A stretch of 64,000 nucleotides of DNA from Arenicola marina (Eukaryota; Annelida; Polychaeta; Arenicolidae): positions 7,012,318 through 7,076,317 of the forward strand of contig OZ025265.1 in the NCBI GenBank assembly GCA_964019135.1, given 5' to 3'. The position numbers were made by a program, and so were the translations under genes. The notes beneath the pieces were generated by a model. That model saw nothing but the letters and a program-made list of their open reading frames with translations. It was not told the DNA's origin and did no database searches. Every line of letters begins with the position of its first letter. Position 1 is the stretch's first letter. Below are positions 21,541 to 32,800 of this stretch, in pieces.

Positions 21541-23033
21541 AGGGTTCCATAAATTCGCACCAAAGTTAAAGTTCTGGTTCCTGTTTATTTATATCCCCGT
21601 TAGAGTTCGATATTTAATCACAAGGTGCACACGGTATCTAAAATAAATAATAAACCCACAACAAAAATACGGTTCTTAATGTAAGGGCAGTGCATCATTG
21701 TACTGGGAAATTACTTGAAGCTACATTTCATACAATCGCACATCTTACAATCTACTATATTCCATACGCCATATCATATTCCTTACATCGTATCATATTC
21801 CATACATCATATCATCTTTCATTACTGACCTGAATTGTTCGATAATTCCCTTAATGGCATTATCAATCCGTTTCACTTTTTATCCCATTCCGGCACAATG
21901 CATCACACTCTCACATAATCAACAACACCTCTTTTGCGCGCACGACCATCCAATAACATTCAATACCTCTCAACCAATCGTAATAACGCTGTCTAGATTA
22001 ACCGCGCTGTCACATGTATGTTATGTTTTACAAGCAAATGCACAACACATTCAAGGGGTGGCATATACGTGCCGAAAGGCACATTGTGATAAACTGCATT
22101 TTGGTCTGTTTTTAGCCTATTTTTGTTACACTCGAGCTTATGGCGCCAAAGTTAGTTTAGTAGCATATCTTTTTTTGGCTATTTATGTATTCACAATTTG
22201 ACAAAGTTTGCAACTTTTAGCTTGCTAAAATACTATTTTTCTTAGCCAGTCCATCTTAGCCAGTCACCTTATAGGCCAATACAGAGATGTCTCTCTGGGG
22301 TAGATATCATAACGTTACAATATAACCTACAGAAGAAAAATGTCGAAAAGATACCAAGGTAATAAAAGGAAGTACTTAAGGCATGGCATGATTTGAAAAT
22401 TAAAAAGCACATGGCTACTTCGGTATATCATGACATAATATGTCATATAGGTAAAACCGAACAGGGAGAGCGCAACTATTTTCGTATCAAAAAAAAGTTC
22501 CACTATTAAAACAAGTGTTGCCGATTTTTAGTGTAGCTCATCTATATAATCATTAATATATATCCTTTCACAATTAATGCACAACTCAACAAGATTGCTA
22601 CTCAGACAGAAATCTGTAATTGAGGTGGACATATACATAAACTGCATGTCAAACAAGTTATGCAGTCACATTAAAAGCGAAAGACTACTGAATTTAAATT
22701 TTGAACAATGACTTGATTACGTTTCCTCATTGATTAGGCTCATTCCCAGTGGACCACTGAAAATGTACTGAGGTGGATGTGACAGATACTCTACGAAGAA
22801 AGCCCAAAAAAAAGAGGTTAAATAGTGAATCTCCAGATCTAATTCCAATATCATCAATATATTACCAAAACATAAGATGAATTAAAACAGTAAGAAATAG
22901 GTAATTGCATGACGAATATATTGCAAATAATGTAAATAATACAATTGAGCCCAAAACACTATATAATTAAGCTTTAACATAGCAGCTCGGCTTGTTTCTT
23001 TGAAACATGTTATATTTGTTTTGAATGCTAAGT
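21541..23033. other. AT-rich non-coding DNA
   Basis: No gene is recognisable. A short degenerate repeat of about 19-20 bp (ATATTCCATACGCCATATC type, three copies) lies at about 21756-21820. An open frame at 21854-22201 (plus) has no known domain. Confidence 0.55.
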
Positions 23034-23308
23034 TAGCAGACAACAAAGTGACAAAGAATAAAGTTGGCTTATAAATTCTGGAATTTCAGAAATATGTTAG
23101 ACTCTATAGGAATTTCTCCCTGATATGTTTTCTGATGAAACAGTAGACTCTATTAGATATTTGTGTAGAGTAGCAGACAACCAATTGACGAACAATAAAG
23201 TTGGCTTATAAATTCAAACATTTCTGAAATATAAGTTATCATAGGAATTTCTCCTTGATATTTTTTTCTGATGAAACCGTAGACTCTATTAGATATTTTT
23301 GTAGAGTG
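23034..23308. repeat. 137-bp tandem duplication, two diverged copies
   Basis: The first copy starts TAGCAGACAAC at 23034 and the second at 23171. They share AATAAAGTTGGCTTATAAAT, TAGGAATTTCTCC, TCTGATGAAAC and GTAGACTCTATTAGATATTT in the same order with scattered substitutions and small indels, so the duplication is old. Confidence 0.85.
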
Positions 23309-23470
23309 CTATATGAGTCAACAAATAGATTTGATAAATTTATTAACAACAAGCTTTGCTTATGAATTTGAGATTTATATAAGCTTACTAAGTCTTATGC
23401 CTATAAATATATATAACTTATGCAGTTTTTTTGCTGTAGGCACTCCATGTCCAATTCAAAAAGATTTCAA

Positions 23471-23634
23471 CTAGTTTTCAATCATTTTTTCACTGACCAA
23501 TGTCATCAAAGTTAGTTTTAAACCATTTTTCATTAAAGGGTAGTCCTCTTGCTTAGAAAAACAAGAGTTGAGCACTGGTTGATAACTAACAATGGAGTTA
23601 GTTTTCAGTTAACTAGAAACTAATTGAAAACTAG
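23471..23634. repeat. 12-bp inverted repeat pair enclosing 140 bp
   Basis: CTAGTTTTCAAT (23471-23482) and ATTGAAAACTAG (23623-23634) are exact reverse complements. Next to the right arm lies an imperfect palindrome centred on GTTAAC (about 23599-23624). This could be a small MITE-like element, but I could not find a clear target duplication. Confidence 0.5.
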
Positions 23635-23824
23635 GTTTCTTTAGAAAAAAATGAAAATGAACGTGAAACACCTCCGCACTCTCTATATTAATAACAGGTT
23701 AAGACATGAACATTTCTCTTGGCTGTTGAAGAATCGCTTTTAATGATAATATATTAAATATTCCATATACAATGTCATCAAAAGTAATTGGTGTTTATGT
23801 TAGAATTTATGTTTTAATTTCAGT

Positions 23825-23962
23825 ATTCTCCATATAGAAGTCAAAGATGATAGCGGCCGGGATGTAGTCCTTATTGTACCAGCTTCAAAAGATGTTGCGG
23901 ATCTGTTGCCAATGCTTGGTAAACCAGATAATTCATACAGCCTAATTAGGCCACTTGCGTAA
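23825..23962 (+). CDS. Possible terminal exon, 45 codons
   Basis: After a good splice-acceptor-like TTTTAATTTCAG ending at 23823, one frame reads ILHIEVKDDSGRDVVLIV, then PASKDVADLLPMLGKP and NSYSLIRPLA before TAA (23960-23962). The peptide is compositionally protein-like, unlike the AT-rich surroundings. I do not recognise the family. It lies about 380 bp upstream of the Myb-like exon and could be part of the same Harbinger element or a host exon caught nearby. The in-frame stop argues against direct joining to the next exon in this frame. Confidence 0.35.
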   Translation: MLHIEVKDDSGRDVVLIVPASKDVADLLPMLGKPDNSYSLIRPLA

Positions 23963-24339
23963 TTTATTTATTTATTAATAAGCCTTGCCAAGTAATTTGT
24001 AAATTGCCTTCCCATCTTCGTAGTGTATTCTATTATCAGAAAATGAACACCCATATATACCAGATATTGCATAAGCCTTGCCAAGCAATAATGAACATTT
24101 ACATAGAAATGATCAATATAATATTTTATGTGGCATCTTGTTTAGGCATTAGGGACATTCATTATAGTGCAACGTATGCAGTGCCTTATCATTTTCAGCC
24201 ATACATTGTATGTAATTGATTATCTGTCATTTGAGACGAATGTAGCACTATGACACCACAATATCGTAAAAGAAATAGAATGTAATGGTCTAATTATATT
24301 CTCTTACTATGTGTTATGACAATGTCATAAATATTTCAG

Positions 24340-24788
24340 ATGAGCCCTCCATGAATCTGCTTACCCAACAACTGGCTCACTGCCCAGGGGCAAAACTAGT
24401 ACCATCTAACAGCTCCATCGCTTCCAGAACACCTTCTGAACCATCTACCAGCTCGTCCTGCAGCACACCTTCTGGACCATCTACCAGCGCATCCTGCAGC
24501 ACACCTTCGGGACTATCTACCAGCGGGTCCTGCAGCACACCTTCGGGACTATCTACCAGCGCGTCCTGCAGCACATCTTCTAGACCATCTACCAGCGCTG
24601 GGTCATCATCTTACAATTCTTCTAGCCAATCCCCTGGCTACCAACAGTCTGGCCATGTCTGGACCGAAAAAGAAATTAATGCCCTTCTTGAGGTGCGACT
24701 GAATATGGAGAAAGACTTCAACTCCAAGACAAGTTGGCACATAATAAATAAGTTACACAGTTACTATTATTATTATTTCATTGTTTAG
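24340..24788 (+). pseudogene. Harbinger Myb/SANT-like protein, truncated exon
   Basis: A splice-acceptor-like ATATTTCAG ends at 24339. The frame reads through a Ser/Thr/Pro-rich stretch with five 12-residue repeats (about 24429-24608), then HVWTEKEINALLEVRLNMEK, the start of a Myb/SANT-like trihelix DNA-binding domain with its lead tryptophan near 24660. The domain stops after about 30 residues and the frame dissolves into an ATT-rich run, so it is incomplete or continues in a lost exon. A Myb-like protein is the usual partner of PIF/Harbinger nucleases, helping nuclear import and end binding, and a Harbinger nuclease relic lies 600 bp away facing it. AATAAA at 24962-24967 could be its polyadenylation signal. 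Confidence 0.6.
24429..24608 (+). repeat. 36-bp in-frame minisatellite, five copies
   Basis: The unit starts ACACCTTC at 24429, 24465, 24501 and 24537, with a diverged fifth at 24573, and encodes TPSGLSTSASCS. As 36 is a multiple of 3, the repeat keeps the reading frame, as expected if it expanded inside a coding exon. Middle copies are the most alike. Confidence 0.88.
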
Positions 24789-25376
24789 CAATCAGTTCTT
24801 GTCAGCTCGACATATTTTTTGCCCTATGTAATTGATTCTAGTTTTTATCTAGTCTGCAGTAACTTGAATGTGTGATACACATATTAGTTTGAGCTCCACC
24901 TATTGTCTAGTTCAACGTTGTTATCCGAGTGAAATATGTCTGTTTTGTTCTTATTATGTACAATAAATGAGTTTTAATATACATCTGCTTAATTGTATTG
25001 GCGATTGATCTGTTTAGTTATGTTTTGGCTAACTGTATTTGACGAACTATCCTTTGCGATGAAAGTATCGCATTGGTTATTCGATTACACATCTTCTCGT
25101 ACACAATCATGTTTTTGTTTTGTTTTTGCAAACTTCTGAATAATAACAAAAAACGGATACTCAATAGTTGCTTTGTGTCTTTTTTGCCCATATAATGCTA
25201 AGTAGGATTTTACGCACAAAACTGTAACCAGCTAGGAAACTACAAATATAACTACTAGTCGCAGGTTTTACTTCAATTGGGTCGTCAGTTTGTTCAAAGG
25301 AGACGCAAAGGAAACACATACACTCTACGATTGCCAACGGTTTACCGGCAAGGGGAGGAAGTGGGTCAACAACTTT
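24789..25376. other. Spacer between convergent Harbinger remnants
   Basis: AT-rich DNA with no recognisable coding domain. It contains AATAAA at 24962-24967 on the plus strand, usable by the Myb-like transcript. Confidence 0.55.
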
Positions 25377-26351
25377 CTACTGCAGCAATTGGACCCGCTG
25401 GTGGCGATGTGCCACTCCATTATTATTGTTTGGAAATACAGCAAGATTATTGTTTGGGTCAACGTTTAGATCCATCTCCATGTAGTTTTCCAAATCGTCA
25501 TCTGCGAGAACACACACTATTTTTAATACGCAGCCTGCAAAAACAAGTCTGCATATGGCCACAACATTGAACAAGTGTACTTCAAGGGAGCTTTCGAAAG
25601 CGCCGGTTCAAATGTCCAATGCATCTCTCCACCACCTGCCTCATCGATGACACAACGTAGTTAAATCTTCGCTGCTCTGCAGTAAGGTTGCCAGTATTTC
25701 AAAAGGGTGTCACCAACCAGTCACGCAGTGGGTAGACAGCGTCACCAATAACATAATGCCCAGGTAGAAACTTCTGACCACCCTCAGCCTCATCAAAAAG
25801 CGAGCTGTTCCTCAGCACTCTAGCATCATGTGTACTACCCGGCCATGGGTAATCATCATGTCTTGGTTAACTACCAGCTGAAAAGCTACAAATGTTCTTG
25901 GAATACATCCAGTATCCTGTAAAGTATGGCATTGGACGGATGCCAGAGATAAATCAAAAGTGTTGCTGACTTCTTGCATTCCTTCCATATTGGCCATGCA
26001 CCAGCAGATCATCAACAGCATTTTCTTTGGTGCCACCTGCGGAGTGCCTCTAGCACTTTCACGCAGAAGGTGTGGTGTCACTTACTCCTGCAGTGTGCGG
26101 AAAACTCCTCGACTAATCCGAAAGTGACTGCGGAAATCGTCCATCGTGTATTGAGGCACCACCCCTTTCACGAAGCCAGTTATTCTCGATATTTTTTCTC
26201 TGGGCATTTCCGTTAGAATACCGGCAAAGGCTTGTAGCATTTGGTCATGGTAATACCGAATCGTATTAACGAGATATAGCGCATCATCAGGTAATTCTTC
26301 AGTGATCAGAAATAGTACCATAGCACGGTCAACATCCATATTTCCCTCCAA
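25377..26351 (-). pseudogene. PIF/Harbinger (HARBI1-like) DDE nuclease pseudogene
   Basis: On the minus strand, starting near 26351, it reads MDVDRAMVLFLITEEL, then FRSHFRISRGVFRTLQE and a TAA (about 26082). After that come QVAPKKMLLMICWCMANM and EGMQEVSNTFDLSLASV, the helix-turn-helix-like start of HARBI1-type transposases. The DDE core survives in part: PWPGSTHDARVLRNSSLF (Asp codon 25825-25827), HYVIGDAVYPLRDWLVTPF (Asp codon 25741-25743), and RQVVERCIGHLNRRFRKL (Glu codon 25627-25629). The segment that normally carries the first aspartate (IDGTH-like) is deleted near 25870-25920. Further damage is a TGA at 25699-25701 and a one-base insertion near 25582 before EVHLFNVVAICRLVFAGC. It cannot encode an active enzyme. 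I could not place terminal repeats or a TWA target duplication. Confidence 0.85.
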
Positions 26352-26889
26352 GAAGACTATCTGTTATGACATCTGTGGACATTCACGCGTTCGGTTCGCC
26401 TGAGGACGGTTGGCATAATACGAACGCGCATTACAAAATCGGTCAGGGAACTACAGGTCACTATGGCTTGCAGCCGAAAATGGCCATGGTCAACAAGAGC
26501 GCGCTGCTTGGAGATGGAAGGTTGGCAATGGACATTTAACTCGTCGGTGATAAATTAAGTTTAATTTTAAGTATACATCCAGTATTAACATTGAATAATT
26601 TATTGGTTAATTTTAAGGGGCAGCTGATTTAATTATTAAAGAAATGACAAAATAGGCTTCGACCTCTCTTTGCTTGGATATATTTACGTACAGCTGATAT
26701 TTACTCCGAATCCGAAAACGTCTCATGGGGGCTGTTACGCGAAATGAAAGTCCTAAGCCTATGCTTGAAATTGATTTTGAATATGCATGCATGTTACCTT
26801 AAGAGCTCGCTTGCGCTCGCTATTAAATTAGCCGCTATTTTAAACCTATTAATTAAGCAACCCAACGGAAACTGTTTCTTCTATCCAGA
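26352..26889. other. Non-coding DNA before the satellite
   Basis: Unique sequence with no recognisable gene. The satellite starts abruptly after TTCTATCCAGAT at about 26890. Confidence 0.6.
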
Positions 26890-29800
26890 TTAGGCTTTTT
26901 TAGTTTCGTAAAAAAGTACTTTTCGGGTACAAATGGCGTTTTCGGCAAATACAGACACTTTTCTTTCGCCCATTTCCTAAATTTGGTTAATCGGGCATGC
27001 GCAAAGGAGTCCATGATGTTATTTATGCAAAATTTGTCGATTTGGAGGAGAAGTAGGCTTTTTTAGTTTCTTAAAAAAGTACTTTTCGGGTACAAATGGC
27101 GTTTTTGGCAAATAGAATCACTTGTCTTTCGCCCATTTCCTAAATTTGGTTAATCGGGCATGCGCGAAGGAGTCCACGATGTTATTTATGCAGAATTTGT
27201 CGATTTGGAGGAAAAGTAGGCTTTTTTAGTTTCGTAAAAAAGTACTTTTCGGGTACAAATGGCGTTTTCGGCAAATAGAATCACTTTTCTTTCGCCCATT
27301 TCCTAAATTTGGTTAATCGGGCATGCGCAAAGGAGTCCACGATGTTATTTATGCAAAATTGTCGATTTGGAGGAGAAGTAGACTTTTTTAGTTTCGTGAA
27401 AAAGTACTTTTCGGGTACAAATGGCGTTTTCGGCAAATAGAATCACTTTTCTTTCGCCCATTTCCTAAATTTGGTTAATCGGGCATGCGCAAAGGAGTCC
27501 ACGATGTTATTTATGCAAAATTGTCGATTTGGAGGAGAAGTAGACTTTTTTAGTTTCGTGAAAAAGTACTTTTCGGGTACAAATGGCGTTTTCGGCAAAT
27601 AGAATCACTTTTCTTTCGCCCATTTCCTAAATTTGGTTAATCGGGCATGCGCAAAGGAGTCCACGATGTTATTTATGCAAAATTGTCGATTTGGAGGAGA
27701 AGTAGACTTTTTTAGTTTCGTGAAAAAGTCATTTTCGGGTACAAATGGCGTTTTCGGCAAATACAGACACTTTTCTTTCGCCCATTTCCTAAATTTGGTT
27801 AATCGGGCATGCGCAAAGGAGTCCATGATGTTATTTATGCAAAATTTGTCGATTTGGAGGAGAAGTAGGCTTTTTTAGTTTCGTAAAAAAGTACTTTTCG
27901 GGTACAAATGGCGTTTTCGGCAAATAGAATCACTTGTCTTTCGCCCATTTCCTAAATTTGGTTAATCGGGCATGCGCGAAGGAGTCCACGATGTTATTTA
28001 TGCAGAATTTGTCGATTTGGAGGAAAAGTAGGCTTTTTAGTTTCGTAAAAAAGTACTTTTCGGGTACAAATGGCGTTTTCGGCAAATAGAATCACTTTTC
28101 TTTCGCCCATTTCCTAAATTTGGTTAATCGGGCATGCGCAAAGGAGTCCACGATGTTATTTATGCAAAATTGTCGATTTGGAGGAGAAGTAGACTTTTTT
28201 AGTTTCGTGAAAAAGTACTTTTCGGGTACAAATGGCGTTTTCGGCAAATAGAATCACTTTTCTTTCGCCCATTTCCTAAATTTGGTTAATCGGGCATGCG
28301 CGAAGGAGTCCACGATGTTATTTATGCAAAATTTGTCGATTTGGAGGAGAAGTAGGCTTTTTTAGTTTCGTAAAAAAGTACTTTTCGGGTACAAATGGCG
28401 TTTTCGGCAAATAGAATCACTTTTCTTTCGCCCATTTCCTAAATTTGGTTAATCGGGCATGCGCAAAGGTGTCCATGATGTTATTTATGCAAAATTTGTC
28501 GATTTGGAGGAGAAGTAGGCTTTTTTAGTTTCGTAAAAAAGTACTTTTTGGGTACAAATGGCGTTTTCGGCAAATAGAATCACTTTTCTTTCGCCAAATT
28601 CCTAAATTTGGTTAATCGGGCATGTGCGAAGGAGTCCATGATGTTATTTATGCAACATTTGTCGATTTGGAGGAGAAGTAGGCTTTTTTAGTTTCGTAAA
28701 AAAGTACTTTTCGGGTACAAATGGCGTTTTCGGCAAATAGAATCACTTTTCTTTCGCCCATTTCCTAAATCTGGTTAATCGGGCATGCGCAAAAGAGGCC
28801 ATGATGTTATTGATGCAAAATTTGTCGATTTGGAGGAGAAGTAGGCTTTTTTAGTTTCGTAAAAAAGTACTTTTCGGGTACAAATGGGCGTTTTCGGCAA
28901 ATACAATCACTTTTCTTTCGCCCATTTCCTAAATTTGGTTAATCGGGCATGCGCGAAGGAGTCCACGATGTTATTGATGCAAAATATGTCGATTTGGAGG
29001 AGAAGTAGGCTTTTTTAATTTCGTAAAAAAGGACTTTTCGGGTACAAATGGCGTTTTCGGCCAATAGAATCACTTTTCTTTCGCCCATTTCCTAAATTTG
29101 GTTAATCGGGCATGCACGAAGGAGTCCACGATGTTATTGATGCAAAATGTGTCGATTTGGAGGAGAAGTAGGCTTTTTTAGTTTCGTAAAAAAGTACTCT
29201 TCGGGTACAAATGGCGTTTTCGGCAAATAGAATCCCTTTTCTTTCGCCCATTTCCTAAATTTGGTTAATCGGGCATGCGCGAAGGAGTCCACGATGTTAT
29301 TTCTGCAAAATTTGTCGATTTGGAGGAGAAGTAGGCTTTTTTAGTTTCGTAAAAAAGTACTTTTCGGGTACAAATGGCGTTTTCGGCAAATAAAATCACT
29401 TTTCTTTCGCCAATTTCCTAAATTTGGTTAATCGGGCATGCGCGAAGGAGTCCATGATGTTATTTATGCAAAATTTGTCGATTTGGAGGAGAAGTAGGCT
29501 TTTTTATTTTCGTAAAAAAGTACTTTTCGGGTACAAATGGCGTTTTCGGCAAATAGAATCACTTTTCTTTCGCCTATTTCCTAAATCTGGTTAATCAGGC
29601 ATGCGCAAAGGAGTCCATGATGTTATTTATGCAAAATTTGTCGATTTGGAGGAGAAGTAGGCTTTTTTAGTTTCGTAAAAAGTACTTTTCGGGTACAAAT
29701 GGCGTTTTCGGCAAATAAAATCACTTTTCTTTCTCCAATTTCCTAAATTTGTTTAATCGGGCATGCACGAAGGAGTCCACGATGTTATTTATGCAAAATG

Positions 29801-32800
29801 GGTCGATTTGGAGGAGAAATTGGCTTTTTTAGTTTCGTAAAAAAGTACTCTTCGGGCACAAATGGCGTTTTCGGCAAATAGAATCACTTTTCTTTCGCCC
29901 ATTTCCTAAATTTGGTTAATCGGGCATGGGCGAAGGAGTCCACGATGTTATTTCTGCAAAATTTGTCGATTTGGAGGAGAAGTAGGCTTTTTTAGTTTCG
30001 TAAAAAAGTACTTTTCGGGTACAAATGGCGTTTTTGGCAAATAGAATAACTTTTCTTTCGCCAATTTCCTAAATTTGGTTAATCGGGCATGCGCGAAGGA
30101 GTCCACGATGTTATTTCTGCAAAATTTGTCGATTTGGAGGAGCAGTAGGCTTTTTTAGTTTCGTAAAAAAGTACTTTTCGGGTACAAATGGCGTTTTCGG
30201 CAAATAGAATCACTTTTCTTTCTCCAATTTCCTAAATTTGTTTAATCGGGCATGCACGAAGGAGTCCACGATGTTATTTATGCAAAATGGGTCGATTTGG
30301 AGGAGAAATTGGCTTTTTTAGTTTCGTAAAAAAGTACTCTTCGGGCACAAATGGCGTTTTCGGCAAATAGAATCACTTTTCTTTCGCCCATTTCCTAAAT
30401 TTGGTTAATCGGGCATGGGCGAAGGAGTCCACGATGTTATTTCTGCAAAATTTGTCGATTTGGAGGAGAAGTAGGCTTTTTTAGTTTCGTAAAAAAGTAC
30501 TTTTCGGGTACAAATGGCGTTTTTGGCAAATAGAATAACTTTTCTTTCGCCAATTTCCTAAATTTGGTTAATCGGGCATGCGCGAAGGAGTCCACGATGT
30601 TATTTCTGCAAAATTTGTCGATTTGGAGGAGCAGTAGGCTTTTTTAGTTTCGTAAAAAAGTACTTTTCGGGTACAAATGGCGTTTTCGGCAAATAGAATC
30701 ACTTTTCTTTCGTCCATTTCCTAAATTTGGTTAATCGGGTATGCGCAAAGGAGTCCACGATGTTATTTATGCAAAATTTGTCGATTTGGAGGAGAAGTAG
30801 GCTTTTTTAGTTTCGTAAAAAAGTACTTGTCGGGTACAAATGGCGTTTGTTTTCGGCAAACAGAATCACTTTTGTTTCGCCAATTTCCTAAATTTGGTTA
30901 ACCGGGCGTGCGCGAAGGAGTCCATGATGTTATTTATGCAAAATTTGTCGATTTGGAGGAGAAGTAGGCTTTTTTAGTTTCGTAAAAAAGTACTTTTCGG
31001 GTACAAATGGCGTTTTCGGCAAATACAATCACTTTTCTTTCTCCAATTTCCTAAAGTTGTTTAATCGGGCATGCACGAAGGAGTCCACGATGTTATTTAT
31101 GCAAAATGGGTCGATTTGGAGGAGAAATAGGCTTTTTTAGTTTCGTAAAAAAGTACTCTTCGGGCACAAATGCGGTTTCGGCAAATAGAATCACTTGTCT
31201 TTCGCCCCTTTCCTAAATTTGGTTAATCGGGCATGCGCAAAGGAGTCCATGATGTTATTTATGCAAAATTGTCGATTTGGAGGAGAAGTAGGCTTTTTTA
31301 ATTTCGTAAAAAGTACTTTTCGGGTACAAATAGCGTTTTCGGCAAATAGAATCACTTTTCTTCCGGCCCATTTCCTAAATTTGGTTAATCGGGCATGCGC
31401 AAAGGAGTCCATGATGTTATTTATGCAAAATTTGTCGATTTGGAGGAGAAGTAGGCTTTTTTAGTTTCGTAAAAAAGTACTTTTCGGGTACAAATGGCGT
31501 TTTCGGCAAATAGAATCACTTTTCTTTCGCCCATTTCCTAAATTTGGTTAATCGGGCACGCGCAAAGGAGTCCATGATGTTATTTATGCCAAATTTGTCG
31601 ATTTGGAGGAGAAGTAGGCTTTTTTAGTTTCGTAAAAAAAGTACTTTTCGGGTACAAATGGCGTTTTCGGCAAATAGAATCACTTTTCTTTCGCCCATTT
31701 CCTAAATCTGGTTAATCGGGCATGCGCGAAGGAGTCCACGATGTTACTGATGCAAAATTTGTCGATTTGGAGGAGAAGTAGGTTTTTTTAGTTTCGTAAA
31801 AAAGTACTTTTCGGGTACAAATGGCGTTTTTGGCAAACAGAATCACTTTCTTTCGCCAATTTCCTAAATTTGGTTAATCGGGCATGTGCGAAGGAGTCCA
31901 CGATGTTATTTATGCAAAATTTGTCGATTTGGAGGAGAAGTAGGCTTTTTTAGTTTCGTAAAAAAGTACTTTTCGGGTACAAATGGCGTTTTCGGCAAAT
32001 AGAATCACTTTTCTTTCGCCCATTTCCTAAATTTGGTTAATCGGGCATGCGCAAAGGAGTCCATGATGTTATTTATGCAAAATGGTCGATTTGAAGGAGA
32101 AGTAGGCTTTTTTAGTTTCGTAAAAAGTACTTTTCGGGTACAAATGGCGTTTTCGGCAAATAGAATCACTTTTCTTTCGCCCATTTCCTAAATTTGGTTA
32201 ATCGGCATGCGCAAAGGAGTCCATGAGGTTATTTATGCAAAATTTGTCAATTTGGAGGAGAAGTAGGCTTTTTTAGTTTCGTAAAAAAGTACTTTACGGG
32301 TACAAACGGCGTTTTCGGCAAATAGAATCACTTTTCTTTCGCCCATTTCCTCAATTTGGTTAATCGGGCAGCGCAAAGGAGTCCATGATGTTATTTATGC
32401 AAAATTTGTCGATTTGGAGGAGAAGTAGGCTTTTTTAGTTTCGTAAAAAAGTACTTTTCGGGTACAAATGGCGTTTTCGGCAAATAGAATCACTTTTCTT
32501 TCGCCCATTTCCTAAATCTGGTTAATCGGGCATGCGCGAAGGAGTCCACGATGTTACTGATGCAAAATTTGTGGATTTGGAGGAGAAGTAGGCTTTTTTA
32601 GTTTCGTAAAAAAGTACTTTTCGGGTACAAAGGGCGTTTTTGGCAAATAGAATCACTTTTCTTTCGCCCATTTGCTAAATTTGGTTAATCGGGCATGCGC
32701 GAAGGAGTCCACGATGTTATTTATGCAAAATTTGTCGATTTGGAGGAGAAGTAGGCTTTTTTATTTTCGTAAAAAAGTACTTTTCGGGTACAAATGGCGT

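Noticed and set aside
21051..21563. 170-codon minus-strand open frame rich in His, Pro and Cys
   Set aside because: It mostly overlaps the GCAGGGT minisatellite. The HPAPC-type repeats are translations of that repeat.
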